Shown one piece after another: positions 7,842 through 13,983 of a DNA stretch of 15,820 nt. This stretch comes from Bacteroides sp. Lineage in GTDB: Bacteria; Bacteroidota; Bacteroidia; Bacteroidales; Bacteroidaceae. The notes beneath the pieces were generated by a model that had not been told where the DNA came from, did no database searches, and saw only the letters and a list, made by a program, of their open reading frames with translations. How positions within the stretch are numbered: position 1 is the first letter of the stretch; each line of letters begins with the position of its first letter. The position numbers and the translations under genes were made by a program. The stretch lies in the NCBI RefSeq assembly GCF_030151085.1, contig NZ_JASLER010000036.1, positions 1 through 15,820 on the forward strand, given 5' to 3'.

Positions 7842-8876
7842 ATGAAGGAAAAGATTTTAGTTACAGGAGGAACCGGTTATATTGGTTCACATACTGTTGT
7901 GGAACTTCAAAACGCAGGTTATGAAGTTGTTATTATTGATAATTTGTCAAATTCCAGCGCAGATGTTGTTGACAATATTGAGAAAGTATCCGGTATTCGT
8001 CCGTCATTCGAAAAATTAGACTGTTTGGATTATGCAGGTCTTGACGCTGTATTCACTAAATATAAAGGCATTAAGGCAATTATTCACTTTGCGGCTAGTA
8101 AAGCTGTAGGTGAGTCTGTACAGAAACCGTTGCTTTATTATCGTAACAATTTGGTTTCATTGATTAACTTACTTGAATTAATGCCGAAGCATGGAGTAGA
8201 GGGCATTGTGTTCTCGTCTTCTTGTACCGTTTACGGTCAACCGGACGAACTTCCGGTAACAGAGAAAGCTCCTATAAAGAAGGCTGAATCTCCATACGGT
8301 AATACGAAGCAGATTAATGAAGAAATTGTTCGTGATACAGTTACTTCCGGTGCTCCGATTAATGCTATATTGCTGCGTTATTTCAATCCGATTGGTGCGC
8401 ATCCCACAGCGTTGCTGGGTGAACTGCCCAATGGCGTACCGCAGAACTTGATACCTTATCTTACTCAGACTGCTATTGGTATTCGTGAGAAGTTGAGTGT
8501 ATTTGGTGATGATTATGATACTCCTGACGGATCTTGTATCCGTGACTTTATAAATGTAGTTGATTTGGCTAAAGCACACGTTGTAGCGATCAACCGTATT
8601 TTAGAGAAGAAACAGAAAGAACAAGTAGAAGTTTTCAATATTGGTACAGGTCGTGGACTTACCGTATTGGAATTGATTAATGCTTTTGAAAAAGCTACCG
8701 GTGTAAAACTGAACTATCAAATCGTAGGACGTCGTGTCGGCGATATTGAGAAGGTTTGGGCTAACCCTGATTTGGCAAACAATGAATTGGGTTGGAAAGC
8801 AGAGGCAAGTATTGAAGATACTTTACTTTCTGCGTGGAACTGGCAGTTGAAGCTTCGTGAGAGAGGCATTCAATAA
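7842..8876 (+). CDS. galE: UDP-glucose 4-epimerase
   Basis: GalE interconverts UDP-glucose and UDP-galactose in the cytoplasm with bound NAD+, feeding galactose use and the sugar supply for surface glycans. The 344-residue protein is an extended short-chain dehydrogenase/reductase. It has the NAD-binding GGTGYIGSHT (residues 9-18), SSSCTVYG (125-132) with the catalytic Ser/Thr region, and the YGNTK motif with Tyr152 and Lys156. RYFNPIGAHP and GRRVGDIEKVWANP are also typical of GalE. The frame is open back to a TTG at 7809, but ATG 7842 gives the normal N-terminus MKEKILVTGG and is preferred. The gene is monocistronic: terminators lie before and after. Confidence 0.97.
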   Translation: MKEKILVTGGTGYIGSHTVVELQNAGYEVVIIDNLSNSSADVVDNIEKVSGIRPSFEKLDCLDYAGLDAVFTKYKGIKAIIHFAASKAVGESVQKPLLYYRNNLVSLINLLELMPKHGVEGIVFSSSCTVYGQPDELPVTEKAPIKKAESPYGNTKQINEEIVRDTVTSGAPINAILLRYFNPIGAHPTALLGELPNGVPQNLIPYLTQTAIGIREKLSVFGDDYDTPDGSCIRDFINVVDLAKAHVVAINRILEKKQKEQVEVFNIGTGRGLTVLELINAFEKATGVKLNYQIVGRRVGDIEKVWANPDLANNELGWKAEASIEDTLLSAWNWQLKLRERGIQ

Positions 8877-8908
8877 ATAATGAATTTGTGTTTTTTAACA
8901 GATAAGAA

Positions 8909-8938
8909 ATAAACAAATGCCTCCCCGCATTTGTTTAT
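8909..8938 (+). repeat. Inverted repeat with loop CTCCCC, copy 1
   Basis: A perfect 12-base-pair stem (8909-8920 with 8927-8938) closes the six-base loop CTCCCC. There is no T run directly after it, so it is not a typical terminator. It shares the top of the stem and the loop with the hairpin at 8996-9012. Confidence 0.7.
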
Positions 8939-8995
8939 ATACTGCAAATCAGCCTGACGCTGTTTATGTATATGTGAATATCCGTAACTAGTACT

Positions 8996-9012
8996 TATGC
9001 CTCCCCGGCATA
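8996..9012 (+). repeat. Inverted repeat with loop TCCCC, copy 2
   Basis: A six-base-pair stem TATGCC/GGCATA closes the loop TCCCC. The string ATGCCTCCCC occurs in both this hairpin and the one at 8909-8938, while the flanks differ. That suggests the stem top and loop, not the whole element, are what is conserved. Confidence 0.65.
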
Positions 9013-9067
9013 GACAGGTAAGATTGCATAGTAGTTTTGTCGTGTTTTATTTTGTGTTTGTGTTGTG

Positions 9068-9102
9068 AATAAGCCTTGTCGAGAGACAAGGCTTATTTTT
9101 TT
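9068..9102 (+). terminator. Perfect Rho-independent terminator
   Basis: A 13-base-pair perfect stem AATAAGCCTTGTC/GACAAGGCTTATT (9068-9080 with 9085-9097), loop GAGA, followed by a T run to 9102. It ends whatever is transcribed through galE and the structured stretch. The stem also has A-rich bases upstream on the other strand, so weak two-way action is possible. Confidence 0.9.
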
Positions 9103-9134
9103 ATCCATTAACGAAATAAAACGAGAGTCCTAGT

Positions 9135-9256
9135 ATGTCTGTTAAAGAAAAGCAGGAGGTGCTCGATATATCAAGGAAGGGTTACGTGAACTCATACTTA
9201 TGAAACAAGGAAAGCTTAAAAGCCGTCCTATAGAAGAGTTGTTTGATGAAGTATAG
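9135..9256 (+). pseudogene. Frameshifted antitoxin remnant of a RelE/ParE-type pair
   Basis: From the ATG at 9135 the frame reads MSVKEKQEVLD. It must then slip by one base, near 9167, to continue as YIKEGLRELILMKQG and KLKSRPIEELFDEV before TAG at 9254-9256. The joined product resembles the C-terminal half of small Bacteroidota antitoxins whose tail wraps the cognate RelE/ParE toxin. Restoring one base (GAT-TAT-ATC) gives an uninterrupted frame, so a single-base deletion is the simplest reading. The stop overlaps the toxin start by 11 bases, the arrangement usual in these pairs. At about 40 residues it is short, so the N-terminus may also be lost. Family assignment is by pattern only. Confidence 0.5.
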
Positions 9257-9332
9257 TGTAAATACTTTGCCAAGCTTTGATAAGAAATTCAAGAGGTTGG
9301 CAAAAAAATATAAATCACTGAAAAGTGACTAT
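9246..9332 (+). pseudogene. Truncated RelE/ParE-family toxin (first 29 codons)
   Basis: From ATG 9246 the protein reads MKYSVNTLPSFDKKFKRLAK then KYKSLKSDY. This is the typical N-terminus of a RelE/ParE-type toxin (first strand, then a Lys-rich helix), normally about 90-110 residues long. Similarity stops after Tyr29 (9332). The frame then runs into low-complexity CTC-TTT-TTA and antisense of the next gene, giving a meaningless Phe-rich tail to 9458. The rest of the toxin, including all catalytic residues, is missing, so it should be inactive. The break falls within a few bases of the end of the convergent minus-strand operon (stop at 9339-9341), which suggests that the arrival of that operon, or a deletion beside it, removed the 3' part. 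Confidence 0.6.
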
Positions 9333-9338
9333 CTCTTT

Positions 9339-9557
9339 TTATTTTTCTTCAATAAATTCTTCATAAAGAGCTACCGGACCATAATGCCACAGTTTAGTTT
9401 CCTCCTGTTCCAGCTTTTTATAAGTATTAGATTTATAGAAAATGCGGAGTGCATCTAACAATGTTCCACCTTTTTCCGCCGCATAGATTTTGGCAAACAG
9501 ACTGACTTTCGTAGGTAGAAGCAAATATAGGTTTTGATTGGTTATTTCTCTGTTCAT
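9339..9557 (-). CDS. Small protein of unknown function, third gene of the DUF3791-DUF3990 operon
   Basis: A 72-residue soluble, probably helical protein; I do not recognise a named family with certainty. Visible features are a VSLFAKIYAAEKGGTLLDAL stretch, likely a helix-turn-helix pair of amphipathic helices, then IFYKSNTYKKLEQEETKLWH and an acidic end (ALYEEFIEEK). Similar small proteins with a K-[LE]-x-x-E-E-T-K-L-W segment occur, as I remember, beside DUF3990 and DUF3791 genes in other gut bacteria. Its start overlaps the DUF3990 stop by four bases (ATGA), so translation is coupled. A role as antitoxin, immunity or accessory protein is inferred only from position and size. Confidence 0.7.
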   Translation of the reverse strand: MNREITNQNLYLLLPTKVSLFAKIYAAEKGGTLLDALRIFYKSNTYKKLEQEETKLWHYGPVALYEEFIEEK

Positions 9558-10036
9558 AATATAATCTCCTTTGCTTCAATATATTTCAAATGCTTTAGTG
9601 ATTTAATGGTATGAAATAGCATTTGGTCTGTTAATTTGTAAGTTTTCAATTCCTTGATAAGTCCTTCCTTATCCAAGAATCCGCCTTCATACAAAGCAAA
9701 AGCAGCATAAACTCTATCATTTGCTACCGGACCATATACTATGTCATGATTATGTTCAAAGTCTTTTGATGTACGATTGAACATTACGAAGTCAACCCAT
9801 TTTTCAGTCAGTTCATCAAACCATAAAATATCCATATCTGATGTTTTACTATCATCTATTTCATATATATTTACGTAGCCAATATTCATTGGAGATGTCA
9901 TACGTCTTCTTACCCATTGTTCTGCTTGTTCATAAGAAGTTGTAGTGTAAAAACCATTACCATAATCAAGAGTTCTGGTTGGTTTTATAATTTTAGGAGT
10001 TCTAACAATTTCCAAACTGCCATGATACAATCTCAT
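9554..10036 (-). CDS. DUF3990 protein, ADP-ribosyltransferase-like
   Basis: A 160-residue cytoplasmic protein of the DUF3990 family, whose fold is related to ADP-ribosyltransferases. The N-terminus is diagnostic: LYHGS (His5) followed by LDYGNGFYTTTSYEQAEQWV (Tyr30), the arrangement expected for the NAD-binding His and Tyr of the H-Y-[E/Q] transferase class. A later conserved-looking block is DIVYGPVANDRVYAAFALYE. I cannot place the third catalytic residue with confidence. There is no signal peptide or membrane segment. The gene is sandwiched by four-base overlaps with a DUF3791 gene upstream and a 72-residue gene downstream. By analogy with other small transferases in overlapping operons it may be the effector of a toxin-antitoxin or anti-phage module; no target is known to me. 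Confidence 0.85.
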   Translation of the reverse strand: MRLYHGSLEIVRTPKIIKPTRTLDYGNGFYTTTSYEQAEQWVRRRMTSPMNIGYVNIYEIDDSKTSDMDILWFDELTEKWVDFVMFNRTSKDFEHNHDIVYGPVANDRVYAAFALYEGGFLDKEGLIKELKTYKLTDQMLFHTIKSLKHLKYIEAKEIIL

Positions 10037-10269
10037 TTTTTATCCTCCTGTTTTTTCTGCTGTATAAAGTCGTCAATCTCTTCTAATAACCATTGTTTGC
10101 TCTGCGTATGCAATACTTCAAAGTTGGTAGATAAATATTCTGCAACTCCGTATTTGTCGAATAAATCCATAACTTCACTACCGGTAGCAGAGATATGTAC
10201 TTTATATTGTTCAATACAAAATGAAACAAAATATGCAATATCAAGTTCTTTATTCTTCATACCATTCAT
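10033..10269 (-). CDS. DUF3791 family small protein
   Basis: A 78-residue, probably all-helical protein matching the DUF3791 pattern: FVSFCIEQYKVHISATGSEV, then MDLFDKYGVAEYL, then FEVLHTQSKQWLLEEIDDFI. The family is found beside DUF3990 genes; its function is not established, though an antitoxin-like partner role fits. The first ATG (10269) follows AAAGG with no gap, while an in-frame ATG three codons later (10260, MKNKELD) has normal spacing from the same AAAGG, so the real protein may be 75 residues. Its stop overlaps the DUF3990 start by four bases. It is the first gene of the three-gene operon. Confidence 0.8.
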   Translation of the reverse strand: MNGMKNKELDIAYFVSFCIEQYKVHISATGSEVMDLFDKYGVAEYLSTNFEVLHTQSKQWLLEEIDDFIQQKKQEDKK

Positions 10270-10314
10270 CCTTTCTGCTGTTCTTCAATACATATTCTTT
10301 GAAGTACTGTCTTA

Positions 10315-10322
10315 CAAAGATA
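10315..10322 (-). promoter_or_regulatory. Putative -7 box of the DUF3791-DUF3990 operon
   Basis: On the minus strand the bases read TATCTTTG, an exact TAnnTTTG match, about 45 bases before the DUF3791 start. No TTTG is present at the -33 position. It is the only -7 match in 10270-10394, the gap between this operon and the DUF5106 gene. Confidence 0.5.
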
Positions 10323-10394
10323 AAAAGTTTCTTCTAATACGACACATTATGTAGAACGAATTTATAATTCTTTTCTTTCTGTGAGGTTACTTTG

Positions 10395-11321
10395 CTAATT
10401 TAGATATTTATCTATCTCCATTGCCGTAGCATCCTTTAGCAGCACTATTTTATCTTTATCGAGAAGATAGAGCGTAGGGATGGCTTTCAGATCATAGAGA
10501 TTATTTTTGCTGATAGTTTGTTGGGCATCATACCCATTTGTCCAATCTGCGGGGAAATCGGAAATATGTTTTCTCCATTCATCTAGTTCCTCGTCGGGAT
10601 AGAGGGAAAGGATTTGTAGTTGCTTCTGGGAGATAGCACGATTGATGGCAGGTGCGTTCTTTAATGCTTCAATGGTTTCAGAGCAAGCATGGCAACCGGG
10701 GTTGTTGATGAAGAGCAGGGTATAAGGAACATTAAGCGCATACAGAGTGCTTTTTTTGCCTGATGCAAGAGTGTAAGTAAAGTCGATGGCTTTGGTACCT
10801 ACACGATTCTTTTGTGCTAACTCACGGCGACCTTGTGGACGTATCTTTTCTGTTTCATCCAGAATAGGAGAGGCGATGAGGGCATCCAATACGGAGATAT
10901 ATAGTTCCTCGTTGCGCATAGGGGAATTAGGATCATACAAATATTTGTCTGCTAATTCTGCAAGGTAGAGATAACTTGTTTTTGCTTTCTCAGCTTGCGT
11001 GAATACATCTTTGATAGCTACATCGGCAGTTTTGGCAGGTACAATCTTTAAAATGTCTATGTAATCTACCCAGGCTTGTTCTGTGATTTCCGGATGATGC
11101 ACATAGTTGGTATCTGCAAAGTTTATATTTTCCCAATAATGCCGAACCAGAAAGTCGGCACGCAATTCAGGAGTATTGAGCATAGGAGGGATTGCAGGCA
11201 GGGTAAATACAGTAATAGTATCTGTTGGAACATCTGCTTTTGAAACACTATTTGCCTTACTGTTGCCGCATGCGGTACAAAGACATAGAGGCAATAAAAG
11301 AGAGAATAATTTATTATTCAT
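10395..11321 (-). CDS. DUF5106 lipoprotein with thioredoxin-like domain
   Basis: A 308-residue lipoprotein. The signal peptide ends in the lipobox LCTAC, so it should be lipid-anchored and face the periplasm or surface. Residues about 30-170 are helical and match the DUF5106 region of Bacteroidota redox lipoproteins. From about residue 180 (GTKAIDFTYTLASGKKSTLY) it has a thioredoxin-like fold. The redox motif is NNPGCHACSETIEAL (CxxC), with the cis-proline region at AIPTLYLLDKD near the end. Such proteins are thought to reduce, oxidise or isomerise disulfides. The frame is open back to a TTG at 11327, but ATG 11319-11321 gives the clean start MNNKLFSLLLPLCLC and is used here. It has its own promoter and follows the terminator of the fimbrial operon. 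Specific function unknown. Confidence 0.88.
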   Translation of the reverse strand: MNNKLFSLLLPLCLCTACGNSKANSVSKADVPTDTITVFTLPAIPPMLNTPELRADFLVRHYWENINFADTNYVHHPEITEQAWVDYIDILKIVPAKTADVAIKDVFTQAEKAKTSYLYLAELADKYLYDPNSPMRNEELYISVLDALIASPILDETEKIRPQGRRELAQKNRVGTKAIDFTYTLASGKKSTLYALNVPYTLLFINNPGCHACSETIEALKNAPAINRAISQKQLQILSLYPDEELDEWRKHISDFPADWTNGYDAQQTISKNNLYDLKAIPTLYLLDKDKIVLLKDATAMEIDKYLN

Positions 11322-11369
11322 ATTCAATTTACTTTAGTCTATAATAGATCTTTTTTTCCTGTAGTGATA

Positions 11370-11401
11370 CAAAGGTACATTTTCTTATTTAACACATCAA
11401 A
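11370..11401 (-). promoter_or_regulatory. Consensus promoter of the DUF5106 lipoprotein gene
   Basis: On the minus strand a TTTG -33 box (11398-11401) is followed after 20 bases by TACCTTTG (11370-11377), an exact TAnnTTTG -7 box. This is a near-perfect Bacteroidota primary promoter. Transcription should start near 11363, about 40 bases before the start codon. It lies just after the terminator of the fimbrial operon. Confidence 0.8.
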
Positions 11402-11426
11402 TAAGGAAATAGATTTCTTTCTCATT

Positions 11427-11467
11427 ATAAAAAAAGAACCTCTTGCCCACGCTTGGGCAAGAGGTTC
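11427..11467 (-). terminator. Strong terminator of the fimbrial operon
   Basis: A perfect 14-base-pair stem (11436-11449 with 11454-11467; GAACCTCTTGCCCA and its complement) with a four-base loop. Read on the minus strand it is followed by a run of T (complement of the A run at 11427-11435). It lies about 140 bases after the tip-gene stop. That 140-base spacer (11468-11608) shows a small CAACC/GGTTG hairpin near 11521-11534 but no credible gene. Confidence 0.92.
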
Positions 11468-11608
11468 GCAAACAAACAAAAAATACATCGGACGGGGATT
11501 CACATCTACATCCAATGTTGGCAACCCGCAGGTTGTATAAGGAGAGTAACTATGAGAACAGTCGGATAATATATCCAACTGAACAGATGAGCGGACTTAT
11601 ATTTTAAT

Positions 11609-13948
11609 TTATTGGTAAAAATCACTCAGAGATGCTTCTTGTACACATCGTACAGGATATCCATTCATACGTTCGCCTGCTGCAACAGTATTTAATGTTG
11701 TAGGATTATTCCATATTACTGCACTATACTGTTCGTTGCTATTACGAAGAGATGTACTCCAATTGACAATCCAAAAACCGGTATTGGTTACTAAACCAGT
11801 TGAGCCGAGACGAAATCCTGATGCAGGATAAAATGCTGTTTCTCCTGATGTCCCGTTTATATAATATTCACGTCCAAAAACAGTTCCTTGTAAATACCAT
11901 TTAGGCTCAACATCTGTATAGCTCTTTTTCTCTTTGCAATTATATTCTTCAAGAGTCTGTACCGTGTAGTGATTTATCGCAAAGTTGCTCCATACGTCAA
12001 TTGGCGGCAAACACCACCCTGCTGGACAAGGATCGTAAATTGTTTTTTTTGTATCATAAGAATTGATGTATTTTTCATCTGATTCATTTCTGATATTATT
12101 TCCCCACAACTTATTAGATGCTCTCCAACCATTTGTAGATGTATAACTGCCGTATATCCAACTACAGGAAGAATTAGTATTATTATAATCATTTGAAACA
12201 TCACATATAAAGGTTATAGGATGTTTAATGCCATAATCCAAGAAACCGGATATTATGTTCGTTCCATCACCTATTGATTTTGATGTTACTAAATGAACTG
12301 CATCCATTATATCAATAACTGTTCCTTTGCTATCATATATAGGGGCTATTGCTGCTGCTGTAGTAGAGCTTAATGCAGCTCTTACTGCTGAATTAGGAAA
12401 TGGATCTTTGCGTCCCCATTGATAACATAATCCATAGGTTTTAACGACCTCATCCGTTTGAGAGGCTTTGTTACTATATGCACCTAAATTTCGATCCATC
12501 ATAACCATATAACGCTCTTTTATATTATTATAGTCAGTTAAAGATTTAGGGCTGGTTTTATAGGTTTGCGTATAGTTACTATTCAATTCATTTAAATCAA
12601 AATTGGTTTTCCATATATGCCAACTCCAAAGTATGTTATCACTATCATCCTTTACGGCGATTATGGCATTACCTTCCTTATCATTGCCGGTTTTGAACAA
12701 TATGTATCCATCTTTGCTAAGAATGATGTACTGTATCACATTACGGTGTCCTCCCGTTTCCCATACCAATTCGGCTTTTTTCGGAATGATTGGATCATTG
12801 GTGTCAAGCGCAACTCCTGTAGGTGATATTGCTGCTATTGTGGCAGCGCCATTTCCTCTTATTGTTGCTTTAAATCTGTACCATGTATCACTCTCTTTTG
12901 CCAAATAACAGTTAGCGGTTCCCAATATACTTAAATCTGTAATCCTGGCTGTTTCTATACTTACTCTAGAGTCAGTTTTTCCTGCTTCTAATATGATGTT
13001 ATATACATAATTGCTATTCCTTTTTATATTAAAGTCTGTAGTGTTATTTTCTCCCAGATAAACTTTCCAGTTTAGGGATATACCTTCCAAATTACCACTG
13101 ATTATAACATAGGTTGCATTAGTAGGTGCTCTGCTTGCATTTTTGTCTTTTTGTTGAGTTATACCACTTACAATTCCCCGACGGTTTTCAAACATGTAAA
13201 ATACAATTCCAGTAGTCGTGACATTACCAGTGTTTTCGGTGTCGCTTTCAAGCCAAGTTGAATTTGTGGCGTCTGTGTTGCTTGATAGGTAATATGATTT
13301 TGAAGGTAAACTATAAATCTTGTAACCAGTTATAGATATTCCACTTCCGGATTTTGCTTTTAAGTTCAATGTGATTTTGGCTACCATTCGGTTTACGGTA
13401 ATTCTTTCCGATAAAGTTTGTATTCCAGCTTCTATTTTCACTTTATCAATGCTTCCTGTCATTAGCAAGTGGGCTCCTTTAGTCAGTTCGTCCCATGCAG
13501 TAATGGAGCTAGTCATATCTTTCAGCGCTGTTTCAGAATGGATATCATAACTATTGAAAAGATCTGGTTTGCCAGTATTGGCAATGGCATAGATTGTGCA
13601 GTTTCCGGCGCTATGAGTTTTTATCGTGATGGTGCTGCTTTCGGCATATTGTTGTCCTATCAATTCTCCTTTGCTATCATAAATCAAGATGTGCAAGTCG
13701 TGGATGGCATCTTCGCTGACTGCTCTTGTGGTAAGGTCCACCTGTTCTTCGCCTCTAACCTTCAAGTGTAGTATGGCAGGACGGCTTTCTATTTTTTCAT
13801 TTTCTAGATTATCCGGTTGACAAGACGTGTATAAAACAATCATTGCTAACATAATGAATGCTGCAAATAGTATAGAGAACACCTTCTTACAAAATAGTAC
13901 AGGTTCCTCCGTATCGGGATATATCTTATATTCAAAAAACTTTATCAT
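11609..13948 (-). CDS. Fimbrial tip protein, modular lipoprotein (DUF4906-like)
   Basis: A 779-residue exported protein, probably the tip adhesin of a Bacteroidales type V fimbria. The N-terminus has an unusual 20-residue cytoplasmic lead, then a hydrophobic segment ending in the lipobox LYTSC (Cys43). Residues about 55-350 resemble fimbrillin-type beta sandwiches (LTTRAVSEDAIHDLHILIYD, then RITVNRMVAKITLNLKA), of the DUF4906/Mfa-like group. The C-terminal part from about residue 460 has the signature blocks of a different domain: MMDRNLGAYS (about 484), YGLCYQWGRKDPFP (about 504), YDPCPAGWCLPP (about 640) and NGYPVRCVQE (about 763). These blocks are typical of the FISUMP-like (C-type-lectin-like) modules on Bacteroidota surface proteins. 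Seven cysteines lie in this part. The gene follows the FimB/Mfa2 gene by 35 bases and precedes a terminator. It is visibly more AT-rich than the two genes before it. The binding target is unknown. Confidence 0.8.
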   Translation of the reverse strand: MIKFFEYKIYPDTEEPVLFCKKVFSILFAAFIMLAMIVLYTSCQPDNLENEKIESRPAILHLKVRGEEQVDLTTRAVSEDAIHDLHILIYDSKGELIGQQYAESSTITIKTHSAGNCTIYAIANTGKPDLFNSYDIHSETALKDMTSSITAWDELTKGAHLLMTGSIDKVKIEAGIQTLSERITVNRMVAKITLNLKAKSGSGISITGYKIYSLPSKSYYLSSNTDATNSTWLESDTENTGNVTTTGIVFYMFENRRGIVSGITQQKDKNASRAPTNATYVIISGNLEGISLNWKVYLGENNTTDFNIKRNSNYVYNIILEAGKTDSRVSIETARITDLSILGTANCYLAKESDTWYRFKATIRGNGAATIAAISPTGVALDTNDPIIPKKAELVWETGGHRNVIQYIILSKDGYILFKTGNDKEGNAIIAVKDDSDNILWSWHIWKTNFDLNELNSNYTQTYKTSPKSLTDYNNIKERYMVMMDRNLGAYSNKASQTDEVVKTYGLCYQWGRKDPFPNSAVRAALSSTTAAAIAPIYDSKGTVIDIMDAVHLVTSKSIGDGTNIISGFLDYGIKHPITFICDVSNDYNNTNSSCSWIYGSYTSTNGWRASNKLWGNNIRNESDEKYINSYDTKKTIYDPCPAGWCLPPIDVWSNFAINHYTVQTLEEYNCKEKKSYTDVEPKWYLQGTVFGREYYINGTSGETAFYPASGFRLGSTGLVTNTGFWIVNWSTSLRNSNEQYSAVIWNNPTTLNTVAAGERMNGYPVRCVQEASLSDFYQ

Positions 13949-13983
13949 TACTTACAAGTCAATCAATTCTTATTGCTAATAAC

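Larger units (their letters stand above)
8890..9102 (+). ncRNA. Candidate structured RNA or galE 3' untranslated region
   Basis: These roughly 210 bases between galE and a strong terminator hold no credible gene but several hairpins in a row. They are a 12-base-pair hairpin with loop CTCCCC (8909-8938), a small CAGC/GCTG hairpin (8950-8962), a second C-loop hairpin (8996-9012) and the terminator (9068-9097). The two C-loop hairpins share ATGCCTCCCC followed by GCAT or GGCAT. A start near 8894 is conceivable from TGAATTTG (8881-8888), one mismatch from the -7 consensus, but there is no -33 box. It may instead be the processed 3' end of the galE message. The 5' end is a guess and I do not recognise a named RNA family. 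Confidence 0.35.

Noticed and set aside
9032..9039. TAGTTTTG, a formal -7 match inside the structured stretch
   Set aside because: It has no -33 box and would give only about a 55-base transcript made mainly of the terminator.
9310..9332. CACT-GAAA-AGTG hairpin as a terminator for either strand
   Set aside because: The stem is four to five base pairs and the bases code for the toxin remnant (KSLKSDY).
9333..9458. Extension of the toxin frame with a Phe-rich tail
   Set aside because: Beyond Tyr29 the frame reads the antisense of the 72-residue gene and has no toxin similarity.
9339..10036. Similar GPVA...YE wording in the 72-residue and DUF3990 proteins as a sign of duplication
   Set aside because: The match is a few residues, with no similarity around it.
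9917..10354. 145-residue plus-strand frame
   Set aside because: Antisense to the DUF3990 and DUF3791 genes, which have real family motifs and coupled starts; its product is Ser/Phe-rich noise.
11339..11578. 79-residue minus-strand frame after the tip gene
   Set aside because: It runs through the strong terminator stem, the T run and the DUF5106 promoter, and has no recognisable similarity.
11510..11603. 30-codon plus-strand frame from ATG 11515 in the spacer after the tip gene
   Set aside because: Short, no similarity, and it lies antisense in the untranslated end of the fimbrial transcript.
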